From CALGFI01 sp963786805 (GTDB lineage Bacteria > Actinomycetota > UBA4738 > HRBIN12), in NCBI GenBank assembly GCA_963786805.1, contig CAWBAK010000002.1, forward strand, positions 496,001 through 560,000: a DNA stretch of 64,000 nucleotides, read 5' to 3'. The translations under genes were made by a program, and so were the position numbers. This document shows, piece after piece, positions 6,883-15,084 of the stretch (position 1 is the stretch's first letter; every line of letters starts with the position of its first letter). The notes under the pieces were generated by a model. It did not search any database. It worked only from the letters and a program-made list of their open reading frames with translations, and had not been told where the DNA came from.

Positions 6883-8806
6883 CGAGCCTCACGATCTTCC
6901 TCATCCACACGTAGCCCAAGATCATCATCAGACCTCCCGTGATCGAGATGGCGATGCCGGCGGTGGTCGTCGTGAGCGTCTTGAGGTATTCCGGGTTCAC
7001 CAGCATGATGTAGCCGGCAAGAAGGATCGGCAGCACCGTCAGCACGATGATGGAGATCCGTCCCTCCGCCGAGAGCACCTTCACCTGGCGTCGCAGCGTC
7101 TCCCGCTCGCGGATCGTGTTCGCAACGGTCTCGAGGACCTCGGCGAGGTTCCCACCGATCTTGCGCTGGATCTTGATGGCGGTCACCGCCCATTCGAGAT
7201 CCTGGCTCCCCACGCGCTCGGCCAACGAGTCGAGCGCGCCTTCGGAGTCGCGGCCGAGGCGGATCTCCGTGAGGACGCGTCCGAACTCCCCGGCGGCCGG
7301 CTCGTCGACCTCTTTCGCCGCGGAGTCGAGCGACTGCATGAAGCTGTGCCCCGCGCGCATCGAGCTCGCGATGACCATCAGGGTGTCGGCGAGCTGCGCT
7401 TGGATCGCCGCTTGTCGACGGGCAGCGGCGCGAGACAACAGGGCGAAGGGAACCAGCGCACCGGCGAGCGCGCCGGCGAGCGCGCCCACGACGTTCGCGA
7501 CGATCAAGCCGACCAGGCCCAGGACGATCACCGCGATGGCGACCATCCAGAGGAACTCGCCGCTCCGGATCGACCACCCCGCGTGCTCCAGCCGGCGCAT
7601 GAGGCGCTGCCCAGCAGCGGTCTTGCCTGCGACCCGCTCGGCGACGTCGGCGAGCTGCCGCGGGATGAGCGTCGTCGCGGTCGCAGCTGGACCGCCCCCC
7701 GGATCCCAGGCCGGCTCGACCGGCGCCACGAGTCTCGAGCGCAACTGCCGCTCCCGCCGCCTTCGGCCATCGATGTCCGCGATAACGAGACCAACGGCGA
7801 GCACAACGAGGAACGTGACCCCGACGACCACGCTCATCCCGAAGGGCCCGGCCCAGAACGAGATCACTCCCGTCCCTTCCCGGATTCGGGTAAGCAGCGC
7901 GTCGTGCCCGGGCGCCAGGAAGCTGACCGAGTCCGATCCGACGGGCAGTCGAACGTCGGTCGTCACCGCCGCCCCCAGCGGCGCCTTCGACCGGTACTCC
8001 ACCACGTACTGCCGCGTGAACTCCTCCGCCAGGCCCGCGTACACCCCTTCCAGCTCGTCCAGCGAGATAAGAGAGTGCGCGCCGCCGGTCAGGTCCGCGA
8101 TCCGCTCGAGCGTCGGCACGGCCGTCTCGGTCCTCGACAGCCCGATCGTGAACACGGTGACGCCCGCCGCGTTCGCGGCCTCGACGGCGTCATCGAGGCT
8201 TCCGTCGAGCAGGCAGGGACCATGATCGGACGGATCGGCTCTGCATCGGCCGTCGGTCAGCAGGATCAAGTTGTGCTGGGCGGAGCCGGAGAACATCCCC
8301 GACGCCGCGACCACGCTGTTGAACAGCGCCGTTCCCTGCGTGGTCGTCGCGGACAGCGAGGCAACCGCCTGCTCGACTGAGGGACGGTCGTCCGACACCG
8401 GCGACAAGACGACCGGTTGGTCGGAGAACGTGACGACGCCGAGCGGCATCGAGGCTGGGACGCCGGCCAGGAATGCTCGTGCGGCCGCCAGGGCAGTGTC
8501 CAGAGGCTGGCCGCGCATGCTGTTCGAGGCGTCGATCGCCAGAACCGCGTCGACCCCGCCGGTCGCTGCGCCGAGAGGATAGACGTCGGTCACGTCCACC
8601 GGCGTGTCGTTCTCGATGATCCTCACGTCACCGAGATCCAGGGAGACGGACTCCCGAGTGGACACCACCAGCCGGACCGTCGGGAAGTCCGACACGTCGA
8701 CGTTGCGGATCGACACGTCACCCTCGATGGCCGCGGCCGGGCCGGCCATCGCGATGACGAGGACGGTTCCGCATGCGGTCGCGAGCGCTCGGGTGCCTCC
8801 GTTCAC
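6875..8806 (-). CDS. VWA domain fused to TadB-like platform protein (T2SSF)
   Basis: 643 aa from a GTG at 8806 that overlaps the cpaF stop (GTGA). The frame stays open further upstream to 9529, but that extension is a shadow of cpaF. A signal-peptide-like N-terminus (ending AGPAAA) leads to an extracytoplasmic von Willebrand factor A domain (about 85-270) with a complete MIDAS first motif AIDASNSMRG (DxSxS) and the ILLTDGR strand. A membrane helix follows (about 320-342), then a linker, two helices (about 405-460), a T2SSF domain and C-terminal helices. Classical TadB lacks the VWA part. The extracellular metal-binding domain on the pilus platform could guide pilin, bind an adhesin or sense a ligand; that is inference. 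The order cpaF, tadB, tadC is standard for tad loci. Confidence 0.85.
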   Translation of the reverse strand: MNGGTRALATACGTVLVIAMAGPAAAIEGDVSIRNVDVSDFPTVRLVVSTRESVSLDLGDVRIIENDTPVDVTDVYPLGAATGGVDAVLAIDASNSMRGQPLDTALAAARAFLAGVPASMPLGVVTFSDQPVVLSPVSDDRPSVEQAVASLSATTTQGTALFNSVVAASGMFSGSAQHNLILLTDGRCRADPSDHGPCLLDGSLDDAVEAANAAGVTVFTIGLSRTETAVPTLERIADLTGGAHSLISLDELEGVYAGLAEEFTRQYVVEYRSKAPLGAAVTTDVRLPVGSDSVSFLAPGHDALLTRIREGTGVISFWAGPFGMSVVVGVTFLVVLAVGLVIADIDGRRRRERQLRSRLVAPVEPAWDPGGGPAATATTLIPRQLADVAERVAGKTAAGQRLMRRLEHAGWSIRSGEFLWMVAIAVIVLGLVGLIVANVVGALAGALAGALVPFALLSRAAARRQAAIQAQLADTLMVIASSMRAGHSFMQSLDSAAKEVDEPAAGEFGRVLTEIRLGRDSEGALDSLAERVGSQDLEWAVTAIKIQRKIGGNLAEVLETVANTIRERETLRRQVKVLSAEGRISIIVLTVLPILLAGYIMLVNPEYLKTLTTTTAGIAISITGGLMMILGYVWMRKIVRLDV

Positions 8807-10125
8807 CAGGGCTCCATCCCGGTCGGAGGCGCGAACCACGAGGTCTCGAGCGTCACGTTGCGCTCCGCGAGCGCGTCGATGAAATGGGGTCGCAGCCCCG
8901 TCGGCGCCATGCGCCCCCGCACACGGCCGCGCTCGTCCAGCCCGCCCTCGACGTGGAACGCGAACAGGTCCTGCATCGTGACGGTGTCGCCCTCCAAGCC
9001 CACCACCTCCGACACGTTCGTCACCCTGCGCACCCCGTCCTGGAGCCGGGAGACGTGGACGATTAGATCGAGCGCCGCCGCGACCTGCTCCCGAAGGGCA
9101 CGGACGGTGAGGTCCATGCCGGCCATGAGGGCGAGCGTCTCGAGGCGGGAAAGGACGTCCCGCGGCGAGTTGGCGTGGATCGTGCTGATCGAGCCGTCGT
9201 GGCCGGTGTTCATCGCCTGGAGCATGTCCAGCGTCTCGCCGCCCCGAACCTCGCCGACGACGATGCGGTCCGGCCGCATGCGCAGGGCGTTGCGGACGAG
9301 ATCGCGGATGGTGATCTCTCCCTCGCCCTCGATGTTCGGTGGGCGGTACTCCAGCGACACCACGTGTGGCTGCTGGAGGCGAAGCTCGGCCGAGTCCTCG
9401 ATCGTGATGATGCGCTCGTCCTCCGGCAGGAACGCGGAAAGGACGTTCAGCAGCGTCGTCTTCCCGGCGCCGGTGCCGCCCGAGACGAGGATGTTCAGCC
9501 GGCCACGCACGCATGCATCCAAGAAGCACACGACCTCCGGCGTCATCGTCCCGAAGTCGACCAGGTCCTTGGCGGTGAACGGGTCGGCGGAGAACTTGCG
9601 GACCGTGAGAGCCGAACCTCTGATCGCGACCGGCGGGATGATCGCGTTCACTCGCGAGCCGTCGGCGAGGCGCGCGTCGACGTACGGCGACGCGTCGTCG
9701 ATGCGCCGTCCGACCCTCCCGACGATCTTGTCGATCGCCCGCCGAAGGTCTTCCTCGCTCTTGAACTCGACCTCCGTCCGATGGATCTTGCCCGCGCGCT
9801 CGATGTATACCGAGCGGTGACCGTTCACCATGATCTCCGTGATCTCCGGGTCGCGGATGAAGGGCTCGATGGGGCCAAGACCAAGGATGTTGTCGCCGAT
9901 CTGCTGGATGATCTGCGCCTTCTCCTGGATCGACAGCGGCATCTCCTCCGCTTCGAGGAGGTCGCGTAGCCGGCTGTCCACGAGCCGGCGCAGGTCGCCG
10001 TCCGACATCGCGTCGTCATACAGACGCGCCCCCAGCACGCCGATGAGCTGTTCTTGGATCCGGTCCCGAACCTCGACGCTTCGGTCCGGGCGTTCCTGCC
10101 GGGAGAGTCGCTCCGCGAGTGACAC
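8803..10125 (-). CDS. cpaF: CpaF/TadA secretion ATPase of the Tad pilus
   Basis: 440 aa from GTG 10125. It has the N-terminal helical region, then the VirB11/GspE ATPase core: Walker A SGGTGAGKTTLLN, an Asp-box region (TIEDSAELRL), Walker B-like RIVVGEVRGGE and the conserved MNTGHDGSISTIHANS block. It is a hexameric cytoplasmic ATPase that powers Flp pilus assembly and docks on TadB/TadC. It starts 3 bp after the cpaE stop and its own stop overlaps the next start. Length is typical for the family. Confidence 0.95.
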   Translation of the reverse strand: MSLAERLSRQERPDRSVEVRDRIQEQLIGVLGARLYDDAMSDGDLRRLVDSRLRDLLEAEEMPLSIQEKAQIIQQIGDNILGLGPIEPFIRDPEITEIMVNGHRSVYIERAGKIHRTEVEFKSEEDLRRAIDKIVGRVGRRIDDASPYVDARLADGSRVNAIIPPVAIRGSALTVRKFSADPFTAKDLVDFGTMTPEVVCFLDACVRGRLNILVSGGTGAGKTTLLNVLSAFLPEDERIITIEDSAELRLQQPHVVSLEYRPPNIEGEGEITIRDLVRNALRMRPDRIVVGEVRGGETLDMLQAMNTGHDGSISTIHANSPRDVLSRLETLALMAGMDLTVRALREQVAAALDLIVHVSRLQDGVRRVTNVSEVVGLEGDTVTMQDLFAFHVEGGLDERGRVRGRMAPTGLRPHFIDALAERNVTLETSWFAPPTGMEPW

Positions 10126-10128
10126 CTT

Positions 10129-11328
10129 CTACCCCCTGCCCCATCGTCGATGTCCGTTCGCGGCGACGGCGACCGGCTGCGGCGCGAGCGTCGCCCGGAG
10201 CAGGTCGGCGAATGCCTCGATGCTTTTGGCGACGTCGGATCGTCGCTGCTCCGCCCACAGGATCCGGCCACGGTTGAGGGAACGAGGAACCAGCGGGCTG
10301 GATGGGATCCGCCCGTCGATGTGCACCCCGACGAGACGCTCGATGTCCTGGACCGTGAGATCGACCTTGCTGTCGGCCCTGTTCACCACGAAACGAAGCC
10401 GGTCGCGCGGCACTCCGAGGTTCTGGAGCGTCTGCATCGCGATCGTCATGTGGCGCACGCCGATCGCGTCGAGCCCCGTGATCAGGCAGACGGCGTCGGA
10501 CAGGTCGAGAGCAGCAAGCACGTGATCCGCGTATTCCGACGTCGCGTCGACGACCGTGAAGGGGAACGCCTCCTTGAGTGCGCTGAGCATCCGGGCGATC
10601 GCCGCTCCCGGAATCGGCTCCGCGCGAGGGTCCGGCCGCGACCCGAACCCGGTGACACCCTTCACGAGCGGCGTCCCGAGCTGGGCGACGGCCTCGACGT
10701 CGGCGCCCTCGTCGAGCGTCAGGAGCTCTTGCAAGGTGCGACTCGGCTCCACTCGGAAGGACGCGAACACGTCGCCAAGGTCGTGGTCGAGGTCCACGAG
10801 CGCGACCCGTGAGCCGGACCGCTCGGCGAGCGCGGCCGCGAGGTTGCACGAAAGGAAGGTCTTGCCGGTCCCACCCTTCGTGGAGAAGATCGAGACGACG
10901 ACGCCCGTCGGACCATGCGACCCGGTCCCGTTCGAGGTACCTCGCATGCCGGAGCTCCACTCGACGGCCCGGCGGAGCGCATCCTTGAATTCGTTCCGGC
11001 CCTTCGTGAGGTCCACGACGTCGCGAACACCCCCCCGGACGAGTCTCGGGAAGGCGCCGTCCACGGGCACGTCCCGGACGACGAGCACGGCGGTGGCCGG
11101 CGCCTCCTTGGCGGCGAACTCGGCGAGCGCGATCGCCTCGTCGTCACCCACCGACGGCGCGAGGACGACGACATCGAACGGCTCCTTGCCGTCGGCCAGA
11201 GCCATCTGAGCGCTGGCGATCGACGGGAGCCAGGACACGGCGTCCGGAGACGCCCCGAGCGCTCGCGCGACCTCAGGGGGAAAGGTGTTCGATCCCCCGA
11301 CCGCGACGACCCGGCGCGTGTTGGTCAT
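10129..11328 (-). CDS. cpaE: CpaE/TadZ-like pilus localisation protein with ParA/MinD ATPase domain
   Basis: 399 aa. Residues about 1-125 form a receiver-like domain, as in TadZ proteins. The C-terminal part is a MinD/ParA ATPase with a deviant Walker A IFSTKGGTGKTFLSCNLA and the switch region LVDLDHDLGDV. TadZ/CpaE proteins localise the Tad machine at the pole. The start ATG overlaps the cpaB stop (ATGA). The position between cpaB and cpaF is the usual one. Confidence 0.9.
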   Translation of the reverse strand: MTNTRRVVAVGGSNTFPPEVARALGASPDAVSWLPSIASAQMALADGKEPFDVVVLAPSVGDDEAIALAEFAAKEAPATAVLVVRDVPVDGAFPRLVRGGVRDVVDLTKGRNEFKDALRRAVEWSSGMRGTSNGTGSHGPTGVVVSIFSTKGGTGKTFLSCNLAAALAERSGSRVALVDLDHDLGDVFASFRVEPSRTLQELLTLDEGADVEAVAQLGTPLVKGVTGFGSRPDPRAEPIPGAAIARMLSALKEAFPFTVVDATSEYADHVLAALDLSDAVCLITGLDAIGVRHMTIAMQTLQNLGVPRDRLRFVVNRADSKVDLTVQDIERLVGVHIDGRIPSSPLVPRSLNRGRILWAEQRRSDVAKSIEAFADLLRATLAPQPVAVAANGHRRWGRG

Positions 11329-12026
11329 CGAAGCACCTTCAGCGACACCGGCGGGACGGCGACGCCGGGCTGGTTCGGCGGCAGCAACGTCAGCCAGACG
11401 TGACCCAGCTCCTGCGCGTAGATCAGCAACGATGCCTGCTCCGGCGTGACTGCGAGCGTCAAGGTGCCGGTCCCGCCGGCTCCGACCGCACCTTCGGCCG
11501 GCCTCGCGACGGCGAGGACGAGCGCGTCCTCGATCACCACGCGCGTCGTCTGCGTTCCCGCCGCTGCGCGCGAGGTGAAGGTCCCGAACACCTCGACGTG
11601 GTCGCCTTGTTGGAGCGCCCCGGCGACGATCCGCTGAGGCTCGAGCGTGATCGCGGCCGCCTGCAGCCCTTCCGGGATGCCGAGGATGCCACCGCCCGCC
11701 TGCAGCGGTCCGGCGAGCCTCGCGGCGGCGATCTGTTCCTCCGCGAGGATCGGATATCCCGTCCGCTGGCCGCGGAGCTGGTAGACGTCCGTGATCGCGC
11801 CAGGAACCAGATCCTCGACGTCGACGGCCTTCGCGCGGAACACGCCGTCCTCGATCAGCGGATCCAGATCCTGTCCGGCGGGCACGTCCTGCGAGGCGAC
11901 GATCACCTGCACGGTCACGCGACCGTCATCCGCGCGTTCGCGAACGCCGTTCATGAACATGAACACCCCGGCGGCGGCCGCCGCCGCTGCCAGGAAGACG
12001 ACTATCGCGGTGAGTGCCCTCTTCAC
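11325..12026 (-). CDS. cpaB: CpaB/RcpC-like Flp pilus assembly protein (SAF domain)
   Basis: 233 aa from GTG 12026, chosen because GAGGAGGAG lies directly upstream at a good distance; the longer frame to 12380 shadows tadG. An N-terminal membrane helix (ALTAIVVFLAAAAAAAGVFM) leads to a SAF domain with VTVQVIVASQDVPAGQDLDP and then an RcpC-like beta domain (about 95-215). It is anchored outside the membrane and is required for pilus assembly in other tad systems. The stop overlaps the cpaE start. Confidence 0.9.
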   Translation of the reverse strand: MKRALTAIVVFLAAAAAAAGVFMFMNGVRERADDGRVTVQVIVASQDVPAGQDLDPLIEDGVFRAKAVDVEDLVPGAITDVYQLRGQRTGYPILAEEQIAAARLAGPLQAGGGILGIPEGLQAAAITLEPQRIVAGALQQGDHVEVFGTFTSRAAAGTQTTRVVIEDALVLAVARPAEGAVGAGGTGTLTLAVTPEQASLLIYAQELGHVWLTLLPPNQPGVAVPPVSLKVLR

Positions 12027-12045
12027 GTCGATCTCCTCCTCGGTC

Positions 12046-13137
12046 TCATCCGGTGAGCGCCACCGCGAACAGTCCGAGGTTCGGAACGTCCGGGTTCGGG
12101 CTGAGGCCTCCGGTCTGGAACCCCATCCACACGGCCTCGAGGCAACGCAGGCTCCCGTTGTTGGAAGCCGGGTGGTTGCACATGGCTTGCGCGTTCTGCC
12201 CCGTCCACACGCGCGCGATCTGGAGGGAGGCGAACCCGATGATCGCGTACTTCTGAACGGAGCAGTCTCCGTCGAGGTTGTCGGGGTCGAGGCTGTCGGG
12301 GCGGCACAGCGTGCCGTTGGACTGCAACTGCTGGGAAGGGTCGTTGACGGGGAAGAACAGGACCTGGCCGGCCTCGGCATTGATGTCGTTGTTCAGAGCG
12401 TTCCCCTGGAACCCGTTGCCCCGGCAGACGTACTCGAGGGGCGGCGGATCGATCAAGAGCGACCCGGGATAGCCGGTGTCGATCCAGGTGCCGACGTCAC
12501 TCTGGCTGACGTTCCCTCCGCAAGCGCCCAGCGGCTCGACGCCCCACGTCGTGAGGTCGACGAGACCCCACTCAGCGTTCGTGAGGGCGGTCGTATCGTT
12601 CGGGGTCCCGTTGTCCCACCAGAAGAAGCATCGGGAGACACCGACCACGAGCGTCATGCCGAACGGGATCTCACAGTCCGACAGGCGGTCCAGCGAGAGC
12701 ATGAGCGGCGCCACGTTCGAGGCGCCGCCGGCCCCTCCCCAGATGGCCGTCGCGGTCGCCGCCACCGGCTTCGGAGACGAGATCCCGATGGCCGGGCCGA
12801 ACATGAGGCCTTGCTCGCCGCCGAAGTACACGGTGACCTGACCGCCCTCCACGACGCAGCCCGGGGAGTAGTCGCTCGACTGGGTCGCCACGGCGTCGGA
12901 AACGTTCGACTGGGCGATGCTCGCCGCCGCCGCGTCGGCGCCGGCGAGGCCCTCACCGGTTGCGCACGAGTACGCGGCCGCGAGCGCCGCGGCGTCGTTC
13001 GAGGTGCGGATCCGCCGGTACTTCGTCCACAGGAGGCCGCCGTCGACCGTCATGGCCAGCATCCCGACCAGGACGACGAGCAAGAGGGCCACGATGACTG
13101 CGGTGGCGCCCGATTCCTCGTCCAGTCGTCGCCTCAT
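12046..13137 (-). CDS. TadG-like pilus-associated protein (TadE/G N-terminal helix)
   Basis: 363 aa from ATG 13137, whose ATGA overlaps the tadE stop; the frame remains open to 13221 without a better site. The N-terminus is RRRLDEESGATAVIVALLL and a pilin-like helix ending in a run of small residues, then ...TKYRRIRTSNDAAALAAAYS, the hallmark of putative Flp pilus-assembly TadE/G-like proteins. The rest is a large extracellular domain with about ten Cys, likely disulfide-bonded, and no recognised motif. In place of the long VWA-bearing TadG of proteobacteria this one has no VWA; the VWA here is fused to TadB instead. Confidence 0.85.
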   Translation of the reverse strand: MRRRLDEESGATAVIVALLLVVLVGMLAMTVDGGLLWTKYRRIRTSNDAAALAAAYSCATGEGLAGADAAAASIAQSNVSDAVATQSSDYSPGCVVEGGQVTVYFGGEQGLMFGPAIGISSPKPVAATATAIWGGAGGASNVAPLMLSLDRLSDCEIPFGMTLVVGVSRCFFWWDNGTPNDTTALTNAEWGLVDLTTWGVEPLGACGGNVSQSDVGTWIDTGYPGSLLIDPPPLEYVCRGNGFQGNALNNDINAEAGQVLFFPVNDPSQQLQSNGTLCRPDSLDPDNLDGDCSVQKYAIIGFASLQIARVWTGQNAQAMCNHPASNNGSLRCLEAVWMGFQTGGLSPNPDVPNLGLFAVALTG

Positions 13138-13532
13138 TCGCATCGGAACGTCCCCGCGACATTCATCGTGAACGAGAGGTCCGGCAGGAGGGGGATATGG
13201 ATCGGCACCTGCTGGTCCCATGAGACGGTGACGGGCTGCCCAGGGGTCACGGCGCAGTCGGTATCGGCAGCCGGCGTGCCGGGACCGATGGGATTCCCGT
13301 TGGCCGACTGCGTTACCCGATCTTGGATCAGGGTGGGGGTGCAGCTCGTGGAATCCGGTCGGCAGTGCACGGCGGCATAGCGGGCACCCTCCCGCGCGGC
13401 GCTCACGTAGTTAACCGTTCGCATGAGCGCGATCCCGAACGCGATGATCCCGAAGAGGATCACGATGAGCAGCGGTAGAAGTAGCGCGAACTCCACGGCC
13501 GCAGCACCACGCTCGTTCCGCCATCTCAACAC
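13134..13532 (-). CDS. TadE-like pseudopilin
   Basis: 132 aa from GTG 13532, with AAGGAG five bases upstream. The N-terminus RWRNERGAAAVEFALLLPLL is the TadE signature: a G before a cleavage site and a conserved E in a hydrophobic helix. The helix is followed by NYVSAAREGARYAAVH, typical of TadE. Four Cys in the extracellular part may form disulfides. It would be processed by a TadV-type prepilin peptidase, which is not encoded in this window. Coupled to tadG by ATGA overlap. Confidence 0.9.
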   Translation of the reverse strand: MLRWRNERGAAAVEFALLLPLLIVILFGIIAFGIALMRTVNYVSAAREGARYAAVHCRPDSTSCTPTLIQDRVTQSANGNPIGPGTPAADTDCAVTPGQPVTVSWDQQVPIHIPLLPDLSFTMNVAGTFRCE

Positions 13533-13625
13533 GACATCTCCTTCGTTCTCATTCCGGCCACCATCTCTTCCCCGGGGTCCGGGGAAGAGAGAGCGGCCGG
13601 AGCCGCTCTCACGGCGCACGAACGA

Positions 13626-13871
13626 TCAGACGCAGGGACCGCCGTTCGCAGTGTCGACACAGGTGGCCGTATCGGTCAGCCGGTTGTTGATCGCTGTTCC
13701 CAGCAAGAACGCACCGACGACGAGCACGATGGCGATCAAAGAGACCAGCAGTGCGTACTCGGCCGCGGTTGCCCCGACCTCGCTGCGCACCATCTCCACG
13801 AGCCGGACGTGCATACGCGAACGGAGGTCACCGATCGTCACCCGCACGAACGTGTGAGCCTGAAGCAGCAT
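13626..13871 (-). CDS. flp: Flp pilin (major subunit)
   Basis: 81 aa from ATG 13871, preceded by the strong Shine-Dalgarno AAGGAGGTGACATCC. A charged leader ends in RSEVG, followed by ATAAEYALLVSLIAIVLVV: the Gly/Ala cleavage site, conserved Glu (position +5) and Tyr of Flp pilins, then the long hydrophobic helix and a short C-terminus with a Cys pair (CVDTANGGPC). It is the first structural gene of the tad operon. The strong ribosome binding site fits a highly made subunit. Confidence 0.92.
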   Translation of the reverse strand: MLLQAHTFVRVTIGDLRSRMHVRLVEMVRSEVGATAAEYALLVSLIAIVLVVGAFLLGTAINNRLTDTATCVDTANGGPCV

Positions 13872-13960
13872 CTGGATGTCACCTCCTTCGCGCATGCGGG
13901 CCGGGTGGCAGGCCCTGTTCGGGAGGACACCCGGCATCTGTTGTAGTCGTGGGCGAAACG

Positions 13961-13986
13961 TAGCGACGGCCGCTACAGCGTCGCTA
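13961..13986. repeat. Inverted repeat TAGCGACG-N10-CGTCGCTA upstream of the pilin gene
   Basis: Perfect 8-bp arms (13961-13968 and 13979-13986) with a 10-bp spacer, about 90 bp upstream of the flp start and 85 bp downstream of the luxR-type gene. It could be an operator or a weak terminator; there is no U-run on either side. Confidence 0.45.
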
Positions 13987-13999
13987 TCCGCACTTCCGC

Positions 14000-14040
14000 G
14001 GTACGCACATCGGTAACGTTTGCGTACGCGGGTGTACGTA
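14000..14040. promoter_or_regulatory. GTACG-rich motifs upstream of the tad operon
   Basis: GGTACGCA (14000-14007), TGCGTACGC (14021-14029) and TGTACGTA (14033-14040) cluster within 41 bp. The TGTACGTA core also occurs twice upstream of the luxR-type gene (14965-14985). A shared motif in front of a LuxR-family gene and the operon it precedes is the pattern expected for binding sites of that regulator. Binding is inference. Confidence 0.4.
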
Positions 14041-14070
14041 AAGGGATCGGGACGCCCGGAAGTTCCGCGA

Positions 14071-14862
14071 TCAGTTGGAGACGACGGATCCGGCGCCGGC
14101 GCTCGAGAGCGCGCCGATCACGTCCAACGGGGGGACGACGTTCGACGCAGGAATCGCGTCCGACGTGGCGACGACGTCCGACGTGGGGAGCGTCAGCACG
14201 CCCATGCGCGCGGCAGCAGTGACCGCGGCGATCCGACCGCTCGCGCCGAGCTTGCGGTAGATGTGGTTCAGGTGCGTCGTCACCGTTCGTTCCCGAACGC
14301 CGAGACGCCGGGCGATCTCGCGGGCGGTGAGGCCGTCCGCGGCCGCGACTAGGACCATGTGCTCGCGGGGGGTAAGGACGCTCGTGGACACCCGTTGATG
14401 GTCGATCCGCTCGACGATCCCTCCGAGCGCACCTCGTGGCAGGCCCTCGAGGACGAGCTCGCCCTGGGCGGCCCTGCGGGTTGCCTCGATGTATCGCTCG
14501 GGCGACGAGTTCTTGTGCACGAAGCCGTCCGCCCCGGCGAACAGGGCCTGAGAGATCGCGCTTGGACTCAGGTCGGTTCCCGTCGCCAGGATCGTGAGCT
14601 GAGGGAACCGCTCGCGGATCGCGCGGATCAGCCAGAACGAGTCGTGCTCGCCGCCGAGCTCGACCCCGAGAAGGACGACGACGCCGGCGGGCCCCTTGAC
14701 CCCGGACACCACATCGAGGGCCGTGTCGGCGTCACCAGCTTCGCCCAAGACCTGGATGTCGGGAACCGACTCGAAGAGCATATGCAGGCTCATCCGGACG
14801 ACGCCGATGGCCTCGACGATGACGACGCCGGCCGCTGGGGCCGTCCGCCGTGGGGAAGACAC
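14071..14862 (-). CDS. LuxR/NarL-type response regulator with degenerate receiver domain
   Basis: 263 aa from GTG 14862 (GGGAGGGAGCGAG upstream). The C-terminal LuxR HTH is intact: LTPREHMVLVAAADGLTAREI, then ARRLGVRERTVTTHLNHIY. The receiver-like N-terminus (about 12-130) lacks the key acidic residues: the usual pair of Asp is replaced in VVIVEAIGVVRMS, and the phosphoacceptor Asp position reads VVVLLGVELGGEHD with Gly. The late Lys (FVHKNSSPERY) is kept. It probably acts without phosphorylation. A 35-residue tail rich in S, V and A follows the HTH. Placed just upstream of the pilin gene on the same strand, it is the likely regulator of the tad operon. Confidence 0.85.
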   Translation of the reverse strand: MSSPRRTAPAAGVVIVEAIGVVRMSLHMLFESVPDIQVLGEAGDADTALDVVSGVKGPAGVVVLLGVELGGEHDSFWLIRAIRERFPQLTILATGTDLSPSAISQALFAGADGFVHKNSSPERYIEATRRAAQGELVLEGLPRGALGGIVERIDHQRVSTSVLTPREHMVLVAAADGLTAREIARRLGVRERTVTTHLNHIYRKLGASGRIAAVTAAARMGVLTLPTSDVVATSDAIPASNVVPPLDVIGALSSAGAGSVVSN

Positions 14863-14932
14863 CTCGCTCCCTCCCTTAGATGAGAATCCTCTTCCCGTTG
14901 CGTAGGCTGTAACCCTAGTGGGGGACACGTAA

Positions 14933-14985
14933 CGTGTACAAGACGTAGACCTCCAAAAGTTCCCTGTACGTAGGCTTGTACGTAG
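14933..14985. promoter_or_regulatory. Repeated TGTACGTAG motifs upstream of the luxR-type gene
   Basis: TGTACGTAG occurs at 14965-14973 and 14977-14985, a 12-bp period, with a related CGTGTACAAGACGTAG at 14933-14948. They lie 70-125 bp upstream of the GTG at 14862, where an autoregulating LuxR-type protein would bind. The same core occurs before the pilin gene. No convincing -35/-10 pair was found here. Confidence 0.4.
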
Positions 14986-15084
14986 AATCGAGTAGTTACC
15001 GCTGATGCGAGCTGGCTAACGGGAGCCCGAGGGGACCGGGCACAGCTCGGTCCCCCCTGTGCGAGGCGTGACGATTCGACACGC

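Noticed and set aside
8807..9529. N-terminal extension of the VWA-TadB frame up to ATG 9529
   Set aside because: It overlaps cpaF throughout, has an Arg/Pro-rich shadow composition, and a GTG coupled to the cpaF stop gives a proper signal peptide start.
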